NCBI GenBank assembly: GCA_019649035.1
Contig: BMAT01001390.1
Span: 24,761 to 47,704 of the forward strand
Length of the DNA: 22,944 bases
Direction: 5' to 3'
Source of the DNA: Elysia marginata
Taxonomy: Eukaryota; Mollusca; Gastropoda; Plakobranchidae
Under the pieces are notes generated by a model that saw only the letters and a program-made list of their open reading frames with translations, was not told the origin of the DNA and searched no databases. A program made the translations under genes and the position numbers. Each line of letters begins with the position of its first letter. Positions within the stretch are counted from its first letter, which is position 1. Below are positions 8,578 through 18,427 of this stretch, one piece after another.

Positions 8578-9721
8578 AGTTTTGCCGGGTTTCCCTATTA
8601 ATAGCTACCAACACAGACTGGTCGGTCTACTAAGAACATAAAATGTACCGATCAATACCAATTTGTTCAAAACCCCATGCATGTACAAGACATGCATTTT
8701 AATCAGTGAATGATGATATACATCTTTTTAATTTTATTGCCAAGCTAATTTTAAACCACTTACAAGCATAAATTGTACCTAACTGCGAAACAATAATTTG
8801 ACTTATGCACTCCCCAAAAACATACAATCTTCTTTCTGCAGGGAGAGCTTTTATTTTTTAAAAAATCTGTTTTAATTTGTTAAACTAGTTTCTTTATGAT
8901 AAAACTGAGCCTAGCTGAACTGATGTTGTGTCTGGATTAACCTATGATAAATGGAGATCCTTGAAATATTGCTGACAATTTCCTTTGTAGTTAGAGGCAG
9001 TGGTTTACTGTGGGGCCTCATGAATCTAGTCCTTAACACTCGTTGACATCTAGTTCGAAGCCGACAACGTGCAGTCAAGCGAAAGATCATCCGATGCGAC
9101 ATAATTCTCTATATCATTCTCTGTATAAATTAGAATAAAGGAGAATAATTTGCCGGTCCTACCCAAATGTACCGATAGAACAAGAGATTTGTGACATCTA
9201 CTCATAATGGAATCTCAAGCCCAAAGTACTGGGATCGAGATCTACATGTACATCTATCTCCAGCAAATATCCCTCACAGGTCTTCACACAATAAGTTCTA
9301 CCTTGGCTGTTTTTCCTCTAGTAAAATGTATCTCGAAAAAGCTTTAGAAGTACCTTCTAAATGCTTAGCTGTGATTTGAAGACTGCAAAATAAACAGTCA
9401 CTAAAGATCCCAAGCAGAAAGGATAAATTACTATTTCTGTCCTAATTTTTTTTTGTTCTGGGTGGACATAAGGACATTTTGTCTCTCTTCTTCTTTTGAA
9501 ATAATGTATCGGTTTCTGAAGGTTATTTATTGTTTATTCGTTGAAAGACAAACATTGCATCTGAAATAAATTAAAGAAAACATAAAATCATTTACAAGGA
9601 TTTAGTTAACACTAACAATTCATCCCTATACATATTTTAGAGCGTTAAAAAAAACTTTTCGGTTTTAAAACACCTGTGCAATCATTAATATAATAGTAAT
9701 GATAATAAGGATAATAAAAAT
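8578..9721. other. No recognisable feature
   Basis: AT-rich sequence. A small perfect hairpin ATGCATGT/ACATGCAT lies near 8678-8698. Short open frames at 8911-9102 (minus) and 9191-9379 (plus) match nothing I recognise. Confidence 0.45.
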
Positions 9722-9745
9722 AACAATAATAATAATAATAATAAT
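9722..9745. repeat. (AAT)n microsatellite at LINE 3' end
   Basis: About seven AAT/TAA units, with looser TAA-rich sequence from about 9693. Read on the minus strand this is an ATT-repeat tail directly after the LINE 3' end fragment, as many LINEs have. Confidence 0.85.
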
Positions 9746-9856
9746 TTTTAATATAACGGAAGGAGAGGTGAACTTCCATACAGAAAAAGCTTTTCTTTGG
9801 AGGGCTTAAAATTGGGAAAATTAGCCTATCCATTTCAAATCACATTAAATTGATGT
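9746..9856 (-). mobile_element. Isolated 3' UTR copy of the EEP-type LINE
   Basis: This matches, at roughly 80 per cent by eye, the 3' untranslated segment of the LINE ending at 11801-11905. Shared words include GGAAGGAGAGGTGAACTT, GGAGGCTTAA/GGAGGGCTTAA, AATTAGCC and ATCCATTTCA. The similarity stops at 9856, almost exactly where the coding region begins in the longer copy. It is either a very short 5'-truncated LINE copy or a SINE that borrows the LINE tail; no tRNA-like head is seen next to it. Confidence 0.75.
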
Positions 9857-11800
9857 AAGAGGGCATTTAGAATGGTGTATGATCTCTGCAAATAATTATG
9901 CTTTTTTAATTCACGTAAACATCGTATTGCCTATCCTAGTTTTTTCTCCATTTTAAATCTATTTTCGGTTTCACTTGAACGTCGAAATGCGTTCATGACA
10001 TGATGCGTTCGCTGGTGCTGATTATATTGTTTATACTGGTATACGATGAAAGATTACAGTTTGAAACGCAAATTCGAACATTGTTAGATTTTTCATGCTT
10101 TACGCGTCATCGCTAATGTAAAATTTTCAGCTTATGCAGTTGGGAAAACAACATACTTATTTGATTTAATGAAAATATTCACCAATGTTCGTGTTTTAGA
10201 TTTCGAATGAAGGCTCTAGGCTTGATGATAATGATAAACTTAGTGTAGATCTAGACCTAGTTTTTTATTCTAGATCTAGGTCTAGGATTAGTAGGGTCAT
10301 TTGTGCTTGAACATCCTGCTCAATCTGTCTAATTTTTTTCATCAGCATGCCCAGCCCCTGGAGTAACCAACAACGTTTTCTACAAAGAGATCCTGCAATA
10401 GTAATTCCAGGTCAAACTATTAGCCGTGTGAACTACTTGACCTCACACTTACAGCGGCAGTACACATAATATTTAATATGTTTAAATTATTTTATGTGAG
10501 CTGTACATTGTGGTATAAACTTGCATATTAAATATTTTAATTGATGCAAAAGGATAACTAATTTATTTTTTTTCAGGTGATGCATATGCGATGTTTTAAA
10601 TCATTATGCGGATTGGATTACAATTTTGCCGATAACAAAGTTTTTCCACATGATACTATTGCGACTGTTAATTGCACGGTCCACTGACCCGTTCGCAGAA
10701 TGGGCTCTTCAGCTAGTAATAATAAATGATCTTTATATAGCGATTTGTCGCTGCCATTACTAAGAGCGCTTTACATCGATAACGTTTCCTTTAATAATTA
10801 CATGAAAACAGCAGCATAGAGATCCTGAAAGACAAAAATTATTGTAAAAATCCTGATTATAAAAAAATACATACTTAACTAATCAATAGATTTAAAAATT
10901 GTCGATTACCATAATGTCAGCTATTTTAAAACACAGCAGTTCCCATAAAACATTACCGAAAAACGTTTCTTTAAGATACTTTATCACAATACTAATCAAT
11001 TATAGATTAAAGCAGATATATATTTAGAAACATTTTTGGATATGATATATTTATAATATAAAAGAAAGAAGAAAACCAATGAATGTTTTATTAAGACGCA
11101 GTGCCATGCCTTTAAAATATATATGGAACGGTATATAGCAAACTAATGATGTTTATGATAGCGCCTGTAAATCAAGAAAGTTCAAAAGCACGAACTTTTT
11201 ACCTGTTTCAAACAGCCGCATGTAATATTAGAAATAAATCAAGCAGGCTTTTTATCTAAAATAAAAAAAACAAGAATCCAAAAAAATTAGCATCAATACG
11301 ACACTAGCGTACGTTATTTATTCTCTTTCTCCACATTAGCATGCATTATTTGTTATAATATTTTGCCCGGCACAATCAAAGTCCATATGGGGGATAATGC
11401 ACTTAAATTGGTTCAGTGCAGTTTAAATGCAAATTACATTGAATTGTTTTATGAGGTTTTGTATTTACCTCAAACCTACGGCCTCCAGAGTGGCCTTTGA
11501 GGTAATATTGAAGATGAAAGACTGGGTGATATCAGGACTAGACCTATGGTGGGTGGGCTGATACTTCCTAACTATAACATCCAAACCATACTCTAGATCA
11601 AAACCGATGCATGGTGTGTGACATTATCATGCAAAAAAAACATGTACTAATCTACAGATATTTGCGTTGGGGTGCTTTTTGGCAAATTTAGAAAACATTA
11701 GTCTCCTTAACAACTTAACTTTCAGAATTCAAGTCGGGGGTATCTACTGCATGTCCCCAATCACTTACCGATACGAGGCACGGGCTGCTATAACTAGCTA
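9857..11800. other. Long AT-rich stretch without genes
   Basis: Nothing coding is supported. Structural items: a TAGACCTAG/CTAGGTCTA inverted pair at 10252-10284; a 13-bp perfect inverted repeat (AATATTTAATATG at 10468-10480, CATATTAAATATT at 10524-10536); a TTATATAGCG...AAGAGCGCTTTACAT segment at about 10733-10775 like dispersed repeats of other invertebrates; and a TACCTCAAA/TTTGAGGTA hairpin at 11466-11504. Confidence 0.5.
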
Positions 11801-11911
11801 TATTAAAATGGAAGGAGAGGTGAACTTTTAATCAGAAAAGGTTTTTTGTGGGAGGCTTAACAATTAGGAAATTAGCCGATCCATTTCATATCACACTAAA
11901 TTGATACCTCT
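11801..11911 (-). other. 3' UTR of the EEP-type LINE
   Basis: Non-coding segment after the stop at 11912, ending near TTTTAATATA. Its similarity to 9746-9856 marks it as part of the element. Unlike that copy it has no ATT-repeat tail. Confidence 0.7.
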
Positions 11912-12346
11912 TTACTGCCCTTTCTTTCCATTGGCAACCAGGGCAGCAACAAATTCCCTCCATCTCGGGCGGTCTTGAGTCAGCGTCTTCAGGATGCCCC
12001 ATGACTGTCCCATGGCTTCTGTCTCTGCTTTCACTGTCCTTCTCCAAGTGATCTTGGGGCGTCCACATTTCCTGTGTCCCTCTGCTTCCACTGTCCTTCT
12101 CCAAGTGATCTTGGGGCGTCCACATTTCTTGTGTCCCTCTGTTTTCCACTGGACTGCCACTCTAGGGATAGCATTCTGATCTTTGTGCAGTACATGGCCT
12201 ATCCATCTCAATCTTTTCTTACAACAATAGTCTCTATGTTTTCCTGTTGGCAATTGTGAAAAAGGTCTTGTTTTGATATTAATCGACGCCAAAAAAAGGC
12301 TTTTTGTGTGAAAGGATGATAGTTTTGTAAGGTCATGTTCTATCAT
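11912..12346 (-). pseudogene. LINE C-terminal domain with 19-residue tandem duplication
   Basis: An open 144-codon frame holding the conserved end of the EEP-type LINE protein: KLSSFHTKSL, RLRWIGHVLHKDQNAIPRVAV, GRPKITWRRTV, MGQSWG, DRPRWREFVAAL, stop at 11912-11914. The GHKKCGRPKITWRRTVEAE unit occurs twice in a row because of a 57-bp direct duplication (12032-12088 and 12089-12145, two or three differences). Relatives that I recall have one unit. The role of this domain is not firmly known; it may bind nucleic acid. Confidence 0.85.
12032..12145. repeat. 57-bp in-frame tandem duplication
   Basis: The words CACTGTCCTTCTCCAAGTGA begin at 12032 and again at 12089, with near-identical sequence in between. 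The unit is 19 codons, so the LINE reading frame is kept. Confidence 0.9.
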
Positions 12347-13539
12347 GCGCCAGCATTCTAATCCTTTGAGCAGGGTTGAGAGAATACAAATCTGAATATA
12401 ATTTTAGCTCGGTGCACAATTCTTTTTGTATAGATGAGCATACAGGATTCAGCATCCTGAATGTGTTTCTGGCCTTACCTATCTTGTTCACAATGTCCCT
12501 TGCGGCTCCTCCGTCTGTTTCTACCTTGCTACATAAATATGTGAATTTCTCTGTGTATGGCAAGTTAGTTTCATCTAATTTAATTGGTCTGGGGTTCTGA
12601 ACGTTAAGGGTTATCACCTCTGCTTTGTTCTTACTGATATTCAAGCCAACCTGTTCCGCGTATATTTTTAGTCTGTCAGTTTTTTTCTTGAATGTCGGCA
12701 TGAGTGTGTGCAAGAAGGGCTTGAGCATCCGTAAAATTCAGGTCCTCCAGGTTGGTAAAAAGATTTCATCTTATCCCTCTGATTTTGTCTCCTGCTGTTT
12801 GCCTCATTACCCAATCTATGGTGACATTTAATAGAAAGCGGACATCACACATCCTTGTCTTACTCCAGATAATACGGGGAAGCTATTTTGGCTATTTCTA
12901 ACTCTGCAACTGAATTTGTTATAGAAACTTTGATCATAGTGACAATTTCTGTTGGAATTCTATAATTCCTTAATATTGTCCACAAGATGTTTCTATGTAT
13001 ATTGTCAAAAGCTTTTCAAAACTATACAAAGTTTATGTAAAGATCTCTCTGCCATTCTGTGCATTGTTCAATTGTATTTCTCGGGTTGAAGTTCTGATCT
13101 ATGCACCCTCTTCCTCTCCTGAATACTGATTGTTCTTCTCTAAGCTTACTATCCGCGGCGCCGCTTATTCGATTGATGATAATTTTAGCAAGAATTTTGC
13201 TTGGAATAGAGAGCAGTGTTATGCTCCGGCTGTTGTTACCATCGCTCAGTGTGCCTTTTTTAGGTATTCTAATTATTACACCATCATTTCAGTCTTCCGG
13301 TGTCTTCTCCTTCCTCCAATCAATGGTCAGTAATGGGAGGAAGGTTTCTGCAGCCAAAGCTGTGTCGGCTTTAAAAAGCTCAGCGTTAAAACAAACAGGT
13401 CCAAGTGCCTTGTTATTTTTAAGGGATTTATGGCTCTTATTATCTCTTCTTTTGTTGGAAGTGTTGTGATCACGACGAGGTCCTCTTGTGCCTCCTGTCT
13501 ATCCGGTTCGGTGTCGGGCGTTGGCCGGTTCAAGACCTC
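12330..13539 (-). pseudogene. LINE reverse transcriptase with mutated YADD box
   Basis: In order on the minus strand: NRPTPDTEPD and PTKEEIIRAIN.LK (pre-domain, about 13400-13530); a degraded fingers region; LREEQSVFRRGRGCIDQ (about 13090-13150); motif A as FV.F.KAFDNIHR with stops at the catalytic aspartate and the following glutamate (about 13000); motif B SGVRQGCVMS (about 12840-12875); motif C region LEDLNFTDAQALL with FTDA at 12724-12735 instead of YADD. Then come KKKTDRLKIYAEQVGLNISKNKAEV, LPYTEKFTYL and IGKARNTFRMLN in the 12333-12728 open frame. Loss of both catalytic aspartate motifs means it cannot polymerise. Confidence 0.85.
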
Positions 13540-14139
13540 GTTAAAGTATTATGTCAATCTGGCTTCCTGTTTAGCCTCTGATGTTAGTAGCTGTCCTTCT
13601 TTGTTTCAGATTGGAGCTTCAATGTTATTTCTAAGTTTGCCACAAACCTGCTGGGTGATTTTGTAGAGGGTTCTTTGATCTCCTTTATGCGCAGCCTCTT
13701 TTTCCCGTGCAGACATATCCTCCAGGTGTTTTTCCTTATCGCGTTTGACTAATTGTTTCACAGCTCGGTCCGCTTCTCGGTATGTCTGTTGTTGTTTAAG
13801 TCTTCCTGATTTTGTAGCCAGTATTTTCTTCCTGATATTATTTCTCTCCTCTATCTTTGGCCATTCTTCTTGTGATATCCATTTCTTTATGTTTCTTCTT
13901 TTTTTGCCGAGTGTTGTCTTACCAGTCTCCTGATATGAAGTTTTAACCTAATTCCACAGATGATTGACATGATTCATTTCTTGAGGCTTGGTGTTCTCTT
14001 GTATTCTTCAATTGTATTATAAATGATTTTCTCAAATCCGGATCTTTTAGCCTGTTAACATCTAGTCTTCTGTGGTCAGCACATGTTTGGTCAGTTCTTC
14101 TGAGTTTTAATTGTATTAGCTGTTACCAGAACATGGTCG
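13540..14139 (-). pseudogene. Linker between endonuclease and reverse transcriptase
   Basis: Minus-strand translation across frames shows lysine/glutamate-rich helical sequence of the kind that joins endonuclease and reverse transcriptase in this family. Stops and frameshifts are frequent and no sharp motif is present. It is assigned by position between two clear domains. Confidence 0.6.
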
Positions 14140-14910
14140 CTACCAACATCTCTCCCCTCTTTTCACTCGTACATTCAACATGGAGCCTCTCCAGCTGCCA
14201 TGAATTGCAATAATTATGGTCCATTTGGTTCTTATCGCGACCGTCAGAGGACTACGATGTGAGTTTATGTATGGCTGGATGTTTGAAGTGCGTTCCTCCA
14301 ATGACAAGATCGTTGGCAGCTCAGAACTCCAGCAGTCTTTCTCCATTGTTGTAAAGCTCCCATGATAGCCATGTTATCCCATTGTTCTTTCATCCGCACT
14401 ATTGTTGTCACCAACTTTTTCATTTAGGTCGCCTATGAGACTTATAAAATCGTGACGTGGGATTTCACTAAGCCCCTCTTCATTTGTTCATAAACCATAT
14501 CTTTTTCTTTTTCACCACTCTCGTTCGTTGGTGCGTAGCATTGCTTAATACTAAGATTGTTGTGCCTTTTTTAAAATCTGATTTTGATGAGCCTACTATT
14601 CATTGGTTTCCATTCCATGAAAGATTTCTCCAGACCTTTTTTTTAGAGTTAATGCAACTCCTTCGTTATGTATGTTATCATCTCCTCCGGAATATAGAAC
14701 GGTTTCGTCGGGTTTTGTCTCGATTTTGCCGGTCCCTGTCCAACTACTTTCACTTACACTTAAAACGTGCAGATTATGTCTGTTTATCTCTGACAGTACT
14801 TGGGCAAGTTTTCCTGCTTCATACATTGTCTTAACATTCCAGAATTCTAATCTAGTCTCTCTTGTCTTGCCAGTGGCTTTCTTTCTGCAGATAAAATAGA
14901 CGGACTTTTT
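14140..14910 (-). pseudogene. LINE apurinic/EEP endonuclease domain
   Basis: This nicks target DNA to start target-primed reverse transcription. Catalytic motifs read on the minus strand: TRETRLEFWNVKTM (asparagine kept), VLSVSESSWTGTG (glutamate kept), LYSGGDDNIHNEGVAL, then after a frame change IGDLNEKVGDNN near 14430 (aspartate and asparagine kept), and near 14136-14150 DVGSDHVLV (SDH kept, in another frame from the preceding RVKRGE). The domain thus retains its active-site residues piecewise but is broken by stops and frameshifts. The 126-codon open frame at 14596-14976 covers its N-terminus plus an unmatched leader. Confidence 0.85.
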
Positions 14911-15013
14911 TATCGAGTTTCCGAGAGTCAAGATATCATGAACAGGAAAGTAGCTATAGTGGTGTCCACAATCCAATTATATGGTCAGACTATTTCAGCA
15001 AAGGACAGTAGTA

Positions 15014-15117
15014 AGCTAGATAGCTGGAAGTCTCAGAGAAGAAACTCCCCTCATAGCAACGGCCCTAAACTTCTGACACTCTAAGGGGCCGGGCCACATT
15101 TGGGTCATGACTCCAGA
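15014..15117 (-). repeat. Shared module, copy A (upstream of the EEP-type LINE)
   Basis: About 104 bp matching 18720-18830 in the same orientation. Shared words include AGCTAGATAGC.GGAAGTC, CAGAGAAGAAAC, AAACTTCTGACACTCTAAGG and GGGTCATGACTCCAG. Copy A lacks a few bases (GTGTTTC region). It lies between the 3' end of the REL-type LINE and the first endonuclease codons of the EEP-type LINE, so it may be a 5' UTR or part of a SINE. Confidence 0.85.
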
Positions 15118-15142
15118 TGCCTCCCTGCTACCGTTTTTTTTT

Positions 15143-15210
15143 GCCTGCTTCGGGATTCAAACCTGGATGTACGGATTACAAGTCCGGTGTTATGTGACTC
15201 CAGCCAACTG
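15143..15210 (-). repeat. tRNA-like segment (Thr-TGT-like), SINE head or tRNA fossil
   Basis: On the minus strand: an A-box-like TGGCTGGAGTCAC, an anticodon arm CCGGA-CTTGTAA-TCCGT with four of five stem pairs (15171-15187, anticodon TGT) and a B box GGTTTGAATCC (15153-15163; one change from consensus). The acceptor stem does not pair, so it is not a working tRNA gene. It is followed, in transcript direction, by a short A run and shared module A, which suggests a tRNA-headed SINE or promoter unit. Confidence 0.6.
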
Positions 15211-15254
15211 AATTCCCTAAGATTTTAGTATTTTTACTCTTTATGAAGCAACTG

Positions 15255-15662
15255 CTAATTTATCCTGCTCCAAATCCAACGGGAACTGTTTTCTTTTGTT
15301 TCGGCTAGTAGTTTCAAGGTTTTGGTTCGTATGTTGCCACTGATTGAGAGTTTGCTCAGAAGATCGTAAGCTGATGATCCCGCAAATCCTCTGGCGCCGA
15401 TCTCTATTGGTATTATCTTCGCCCTGTAGCGACTTTCCTCTAGCTCTTTAGCCAAGTCCAGGTATTTTTCCTCTTTGTAGGTATGGGCTTGTTCCATCCT
15501 GCTTTCATATGGTACCGTCAGTTCTACCATGATGAACAGTTGTGTTGAAGGTGGATGGATCACAATGTCGGGCCTTAATGTGGTTCTCCTGATGACGTTG
15601 GGGTGTTTACCCCATTCTGGAAGATCTGCAGAAACTTCCCAATCATCGCAGCCGTCCAGCAA
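15255..15662 (-). pseudogene. REL-type LINE C-terminal restriction-like endonuclease
   Basis: An open frame of 135 codons: GCDDWEVSADLPEW, LRPDIVIHPPSTQLFIMVELTVPYESRMEQAHTYKEEKYLDLAKEL, IGARGFAGSSAYDLLSKL and a SSRWIWSR ending at the stop 15255-15257. The RPD, VELT and K..KY spacing matches the PD-(D/E)XK-type nuclease of R2-like LINEs, which nicks the target. This is the best-preserved part of the element: no stop interrupts it and its key residues are visible. It is still an orphan domain because upstream frames are broken. Confidence 0.88.
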
Positions 15663-16559
15663 CCCTTTTCTTTGGGTACTTGCAGTGTTCGACCTCCCAC
15701 GCCATTTCTTAGCCCCGCCCTCTGTTGTAAATATTGTGAAGCTTGGTGAAGGTGGGTTGGACTATCCTTTTGCAGTGCTTATTACTGAGGCAAGTTTCTG
15801 AAGCACCCTGTTGTGTCAGTAGATATATCGCCCTTGTGAAAGTGCTACTTTGCATGAACTCATGGACTCTGTAGTTTGTCTGCCATGACATAGTGGGCAC
15901 GTAGGATCGTCCTTCTTTCCCCAGCTTACCAGATTTGCATTTTGACTGAGGAGATCATACACGGATCTGATGGGGAGCTGATTCTTAGGGGCGCCATATG
16001 CCAGATATCCTTCCATGTTAGGGATTTCTGGCTTTCAGAATCCCAGTTCGTCGACTGACCTTGCTGAGGTTGCTGTACTGTCTTTGGATTCTTCTAAAAT
16101 CTTCCTTTTGCCTTACCTCATCTATGATCAGGTCTCTTTTTTACCCTCTGTCTTTGACCACCATTTGACTGAGGATGACCCCAGTCCTTTGCGGTCAGTT
16201 TGAGTTTGGCCAATTATCTTTTTCATCTTGAGGTATTTTTTTGCTTCGTCAATGGCTTCCGCTACTTTCCACTTTCTGCCGGTCTTTATGGGTGGCTGCG
16301 CGGTTTTGAGCACTGAGTCATCAGAGTCTTCCAACACGGTGACCAATCTAACTTTTCTGCACTTATACTCCTCGAGGTTTGATTTCATTGGGAGTTTTAA
16401 TTATGCCTTGCGGCAGTACATTGCCACGTCTGAAAGTCCTGGTGGAACCCCGAGCCATTTCTTTGTTGTTTTTTTTTTAATTGATTTTGGCTTCAATCGA
16501 TTCTTCTGTAGAGCAGCAGATATCATAGACGAGGAGAGGCCACAGAAGTTTAGGTATTA
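15663..16559 (-). pseudogene. REL-type LINE connection region with CCHC-like knuckle
   Basis: In frames along the minus strand: EEYKCRKVRLVTVLEDSDDSVLKTAQPPIKTGRKWKVAEAIDEAKKYLKMK (16128-16388), GLGSSSVKWWSK, then LPIRSVYDLLSQNANLVSWGKKDDPTCPLCHGRQTTESMSSC (15816-16016). The last is the knuckle between polymerase and nuclease in this group; the usual histidine before the final cysteine appears lost (TTES where TTEH is usual). It would help bind element RNA or target DNA. Confidence 0.8.
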
Positions 16560-17525
16560 ACATGAACTGTAGACACCACACTTCAAACTTACCCTGAAGT
16601 CCGCATTTGTTAATAACCTTCAGAAGCGAACTGTACTGTTTTGACTCCTTTTCTGGTATCTTTCATCGAAGAGTCGTACCATCTTCCGAGGCTTTTCACT
16701 GGTTCTGGACTGACTGTTGGAATTTGCTGTTCAGCTACTGTGAATGCCACTGCTTCTTCTATTTTGCCTTTCCTTATTGACAAACTGCGGGACTTCTTAG
16801 GCTTAAACTTCATTCCACACCATGCCATTAAGGTGTAAAGGCGTGCTAACATCCGCTGTGTATCATCTTCCTTGGAGCATATTACGGTGGTGTCATCAAT
16901 GAATGCTTTTAGAGGTGGCATTGAACATCCGCACCCTTGATTGGCTGGGCCTGCAATGCCCTCTGCTGTTTTCAGTATAACTTCCATGGCCATTACGAAG
17001 AGTATTGGTGATATTGTGTATCCGATGGCAATGCCCACTTCTAGGTTAATCCAGTTTGTTGTATAGTCACTAGTTGAGAATCTCATACGGAACCCATCTA
17101 GCATCACCTGTATGTCCTCTGGAACATGATACATTCTGAGGGCTAGCTGGATCATTCGTGTGATACTGACTCATACACATTTGCCAGGTCAAAGCTCACA
17201 ACTTCAAGGTTTAACTTCTCTGACTTGGCTTTTTGAATGGCCTCACAGATCATTGCTGTGTGTTCTAAGCAACCTGAAACTCCGGGAATACAACCCTTTT
17301 GAACAGAAGTGTTTATATATCCATTTTCTGTGAGGTATTTTGTTCGGCGTGTTGCCATGACTGAGAAGAATATCTTGCCTTCCACATTTAGCAGTGACAT
17401 TGGACGAAACTGGTTGATTTCTTTCGAATTCTGCTCTTTTGGGGCATATACTCCTTCTGCAGTCATCCATTCTTTTCTGACCTTTATGTTGTTCCATGCT
17501 CTTCAGAGGATTTTATGTAGCCACT
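16560..17525 (-). pseudogene. REL-type LINE reverse transcriptase
   Basis: Two adjacent open frames cover the polymerase. At 17152-17466: APKEQNSKEINQFRPMSLLNVEGKIFFSVMA, GYINTSVQKGCIPGVSGCLEHT, and motif A as SFDLANVYESVSHE (aspartate kept). At 16610-17155: MIQLALRMYHVPEDI, motif B region GIAIGYTISPILFVMAMEVIL and motif C AFIDDTTVIC with FIDD at 16892-16903, then MKFKPKKSRSLSIRKG and EPVKSLGRWYD. Minus-strand sequence at about 16560-16620 continues as CGLQGKF..WCLQFMLIPKLLWPLL in a shifted frame. The catalytic triad is present; frameshifts disable it. Confidence 0.88.
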
Positions 17526-18079
17526 TCAGCGCGTTGGGACACATTTTGTACAGAAGGTAAGGCCCTCCATTGGGCCTGGAGTAGACTTAGCTTTCGCTTT
17601 ATTAACCACTGCTACTACATCTTGTAAATTTGGAGGTTTGTTGTTAAACTTTTTTCCAGGGGCGGCTCGCCATATAAGACCTGCAGTTTCTTCTAGAGGA
17701 AGTTCTCGGTTAGTATATGTATATGTTTTCTTCAGATGAGCTTCAAGGTCTTCTCTGCCTACTGCTAGAGTGCCGGACTTGGGTTGCTGGAAGAGCTGTC
17801 TTGCGAATTTGAATGGGTCCCTGAGGAAACGTTCCTGGTTTTTCCTCTTTTGGCTGTGCTTCATTGTGGCGGACTCAGCTCTGCTCGGTGCTGAATGTCT
17901 AGCCTTTAGGTGCTGCCATAGTTTTGAAGGGCCTTCTTTTCTTCGCTATTAGCTGCTTTCATCTGTTTCTTCAAATTTCTCTTTTGCTTTCGCAATGTAT
18001 CCATTTCACATCGCCTTCTGCTTCTTCTTGGTGGACCTTTGGATTGATATTACTTGTCTCCAAAGGTTTCAAGACTAGT
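17526..18079 (-). pseudogene. REL-type LINE pre-reverse-transcriptase region
   Basis: A basic, probably helical stretch across frames from 18079, then the open frame 17526-17864 with SQKRKNQERFLRDPFKFARQLFQQPKSGTL, LPLEETAGLIWRAAPGKKFNNKPPNLQDVVAVVNKAKAKSTPGP. This is the conserved segment immediately before the polymerase; the Arg/Lys-rich run is typical of RNA-binding parts of R2-group proteins. At 17526 the frame is lost just after the PGP motif. Confidence 0.8.
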
Positions 18080-18427
18080 TTAGTAGACGATGTTACCAAA
18101 AGTAGCAAGTTTGTGTTCCAATGTGATGTCCCCGATGAGTGAGTCTAGCTTCAGGACTATTTTTCTGTCCAGATCTTCCAATTGCTTCTCTGCAGTTGCT
18201 GCTGGGAAATTGATCCTTTGACGCTTAGCGTTGATGAGTTGTCGTAATTCATCGTCTTGGTCCTCAGCTGGATTTCCATGAGCCCGGTTTTGGTTTTCCG
18301 ACGTCTTTTCTGCTAGAGTAGTGCGCTGCTGTTGCGACAATTAATTTAGACATCCTATTTTAGTTCTGTGGATTTTCATTCCTTTTCCCGATGCAAATCT
18401 CTTGCCGCATATACATGAATAGTCCAT
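18080..18427 (-). pseudogene. REL-type LINE N-terminus with C2H2 zinc finger
   Basis: From ATG at 18427 the sequence reads MDYSCICGKRFASGKGMKIH and continues to GC: cysteines in C-x-C, then histidine and a final cysteine, a finger variant as used by such LINEs to recognise target DNA. A TAA at 18341-18343 stops it after 28 codons. The same frame continues at once as LSQQQRTTLAEKTSENQ, so this is a single nonsense change in an otherwise open N-terminus to 18080. The linker (INFPAATAEKQLEDLD, LIGDITLEHKLATFG) is charged and probably helical. Confidence 0.8.

Larger units (their letters stand above)
11801..14980 (-). mobile_element. EEP-endonuclease LINE (craniofacial-development-protein-2-like/RTE-related), near full length
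   Basis: Read on the minus strand, the copy runs from an apurinic-type endonuclease (14140-14910), through the linker and reverse transcriptase (12330-13540), to a GRPK-rich C-terminus ending at 11912 and a 3' UTR of about 105 bp. It is a single degenerate open reading frame of about 1000 codons with stops and frameshifts throughout. Related proteins are often labelled endonuclease-reverse transcriptase or craniofacial development protein 2-like; the clade name is not certain. An isolated copy of its 3' end lies at 9746-9856. A module shared with the neighbouring REL-type LINE lies just upstream at 15014-15117. Confidence 0.85.
15255..18427 (-). mobile_element. REL-type LINE (R2/NeSL/Hero group), nearly full length
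   Basis: A single-ORF non-LTR element read on the minus strand. An N-terminal C2H2 finger starts at ATG 18425-18427. A charged linker, the reverse transcriptase (16610-17470), a connection with a CCHC-like knuckle (about 15920) and a C-terminal restriction-like endonuclease (15255-15700) follow. The order is diagnostic of early-branching, often site-specific LINEs. The exact clade (R2, R4, NeSL, Hero) cannot be told by eye. Stops and frameshifts are few and scattered, so decay is moderate. A 5' leader reaches shared module B at 18720-18830. Confidence 0.85.

Noticed and set aside
13101..14834. Several plus-strand open frames of 60-122 codons, hydrophobic
   Set aside because: They are shadows of the minus-strand LINE coding region; the minus strand carries the recognisable domains.
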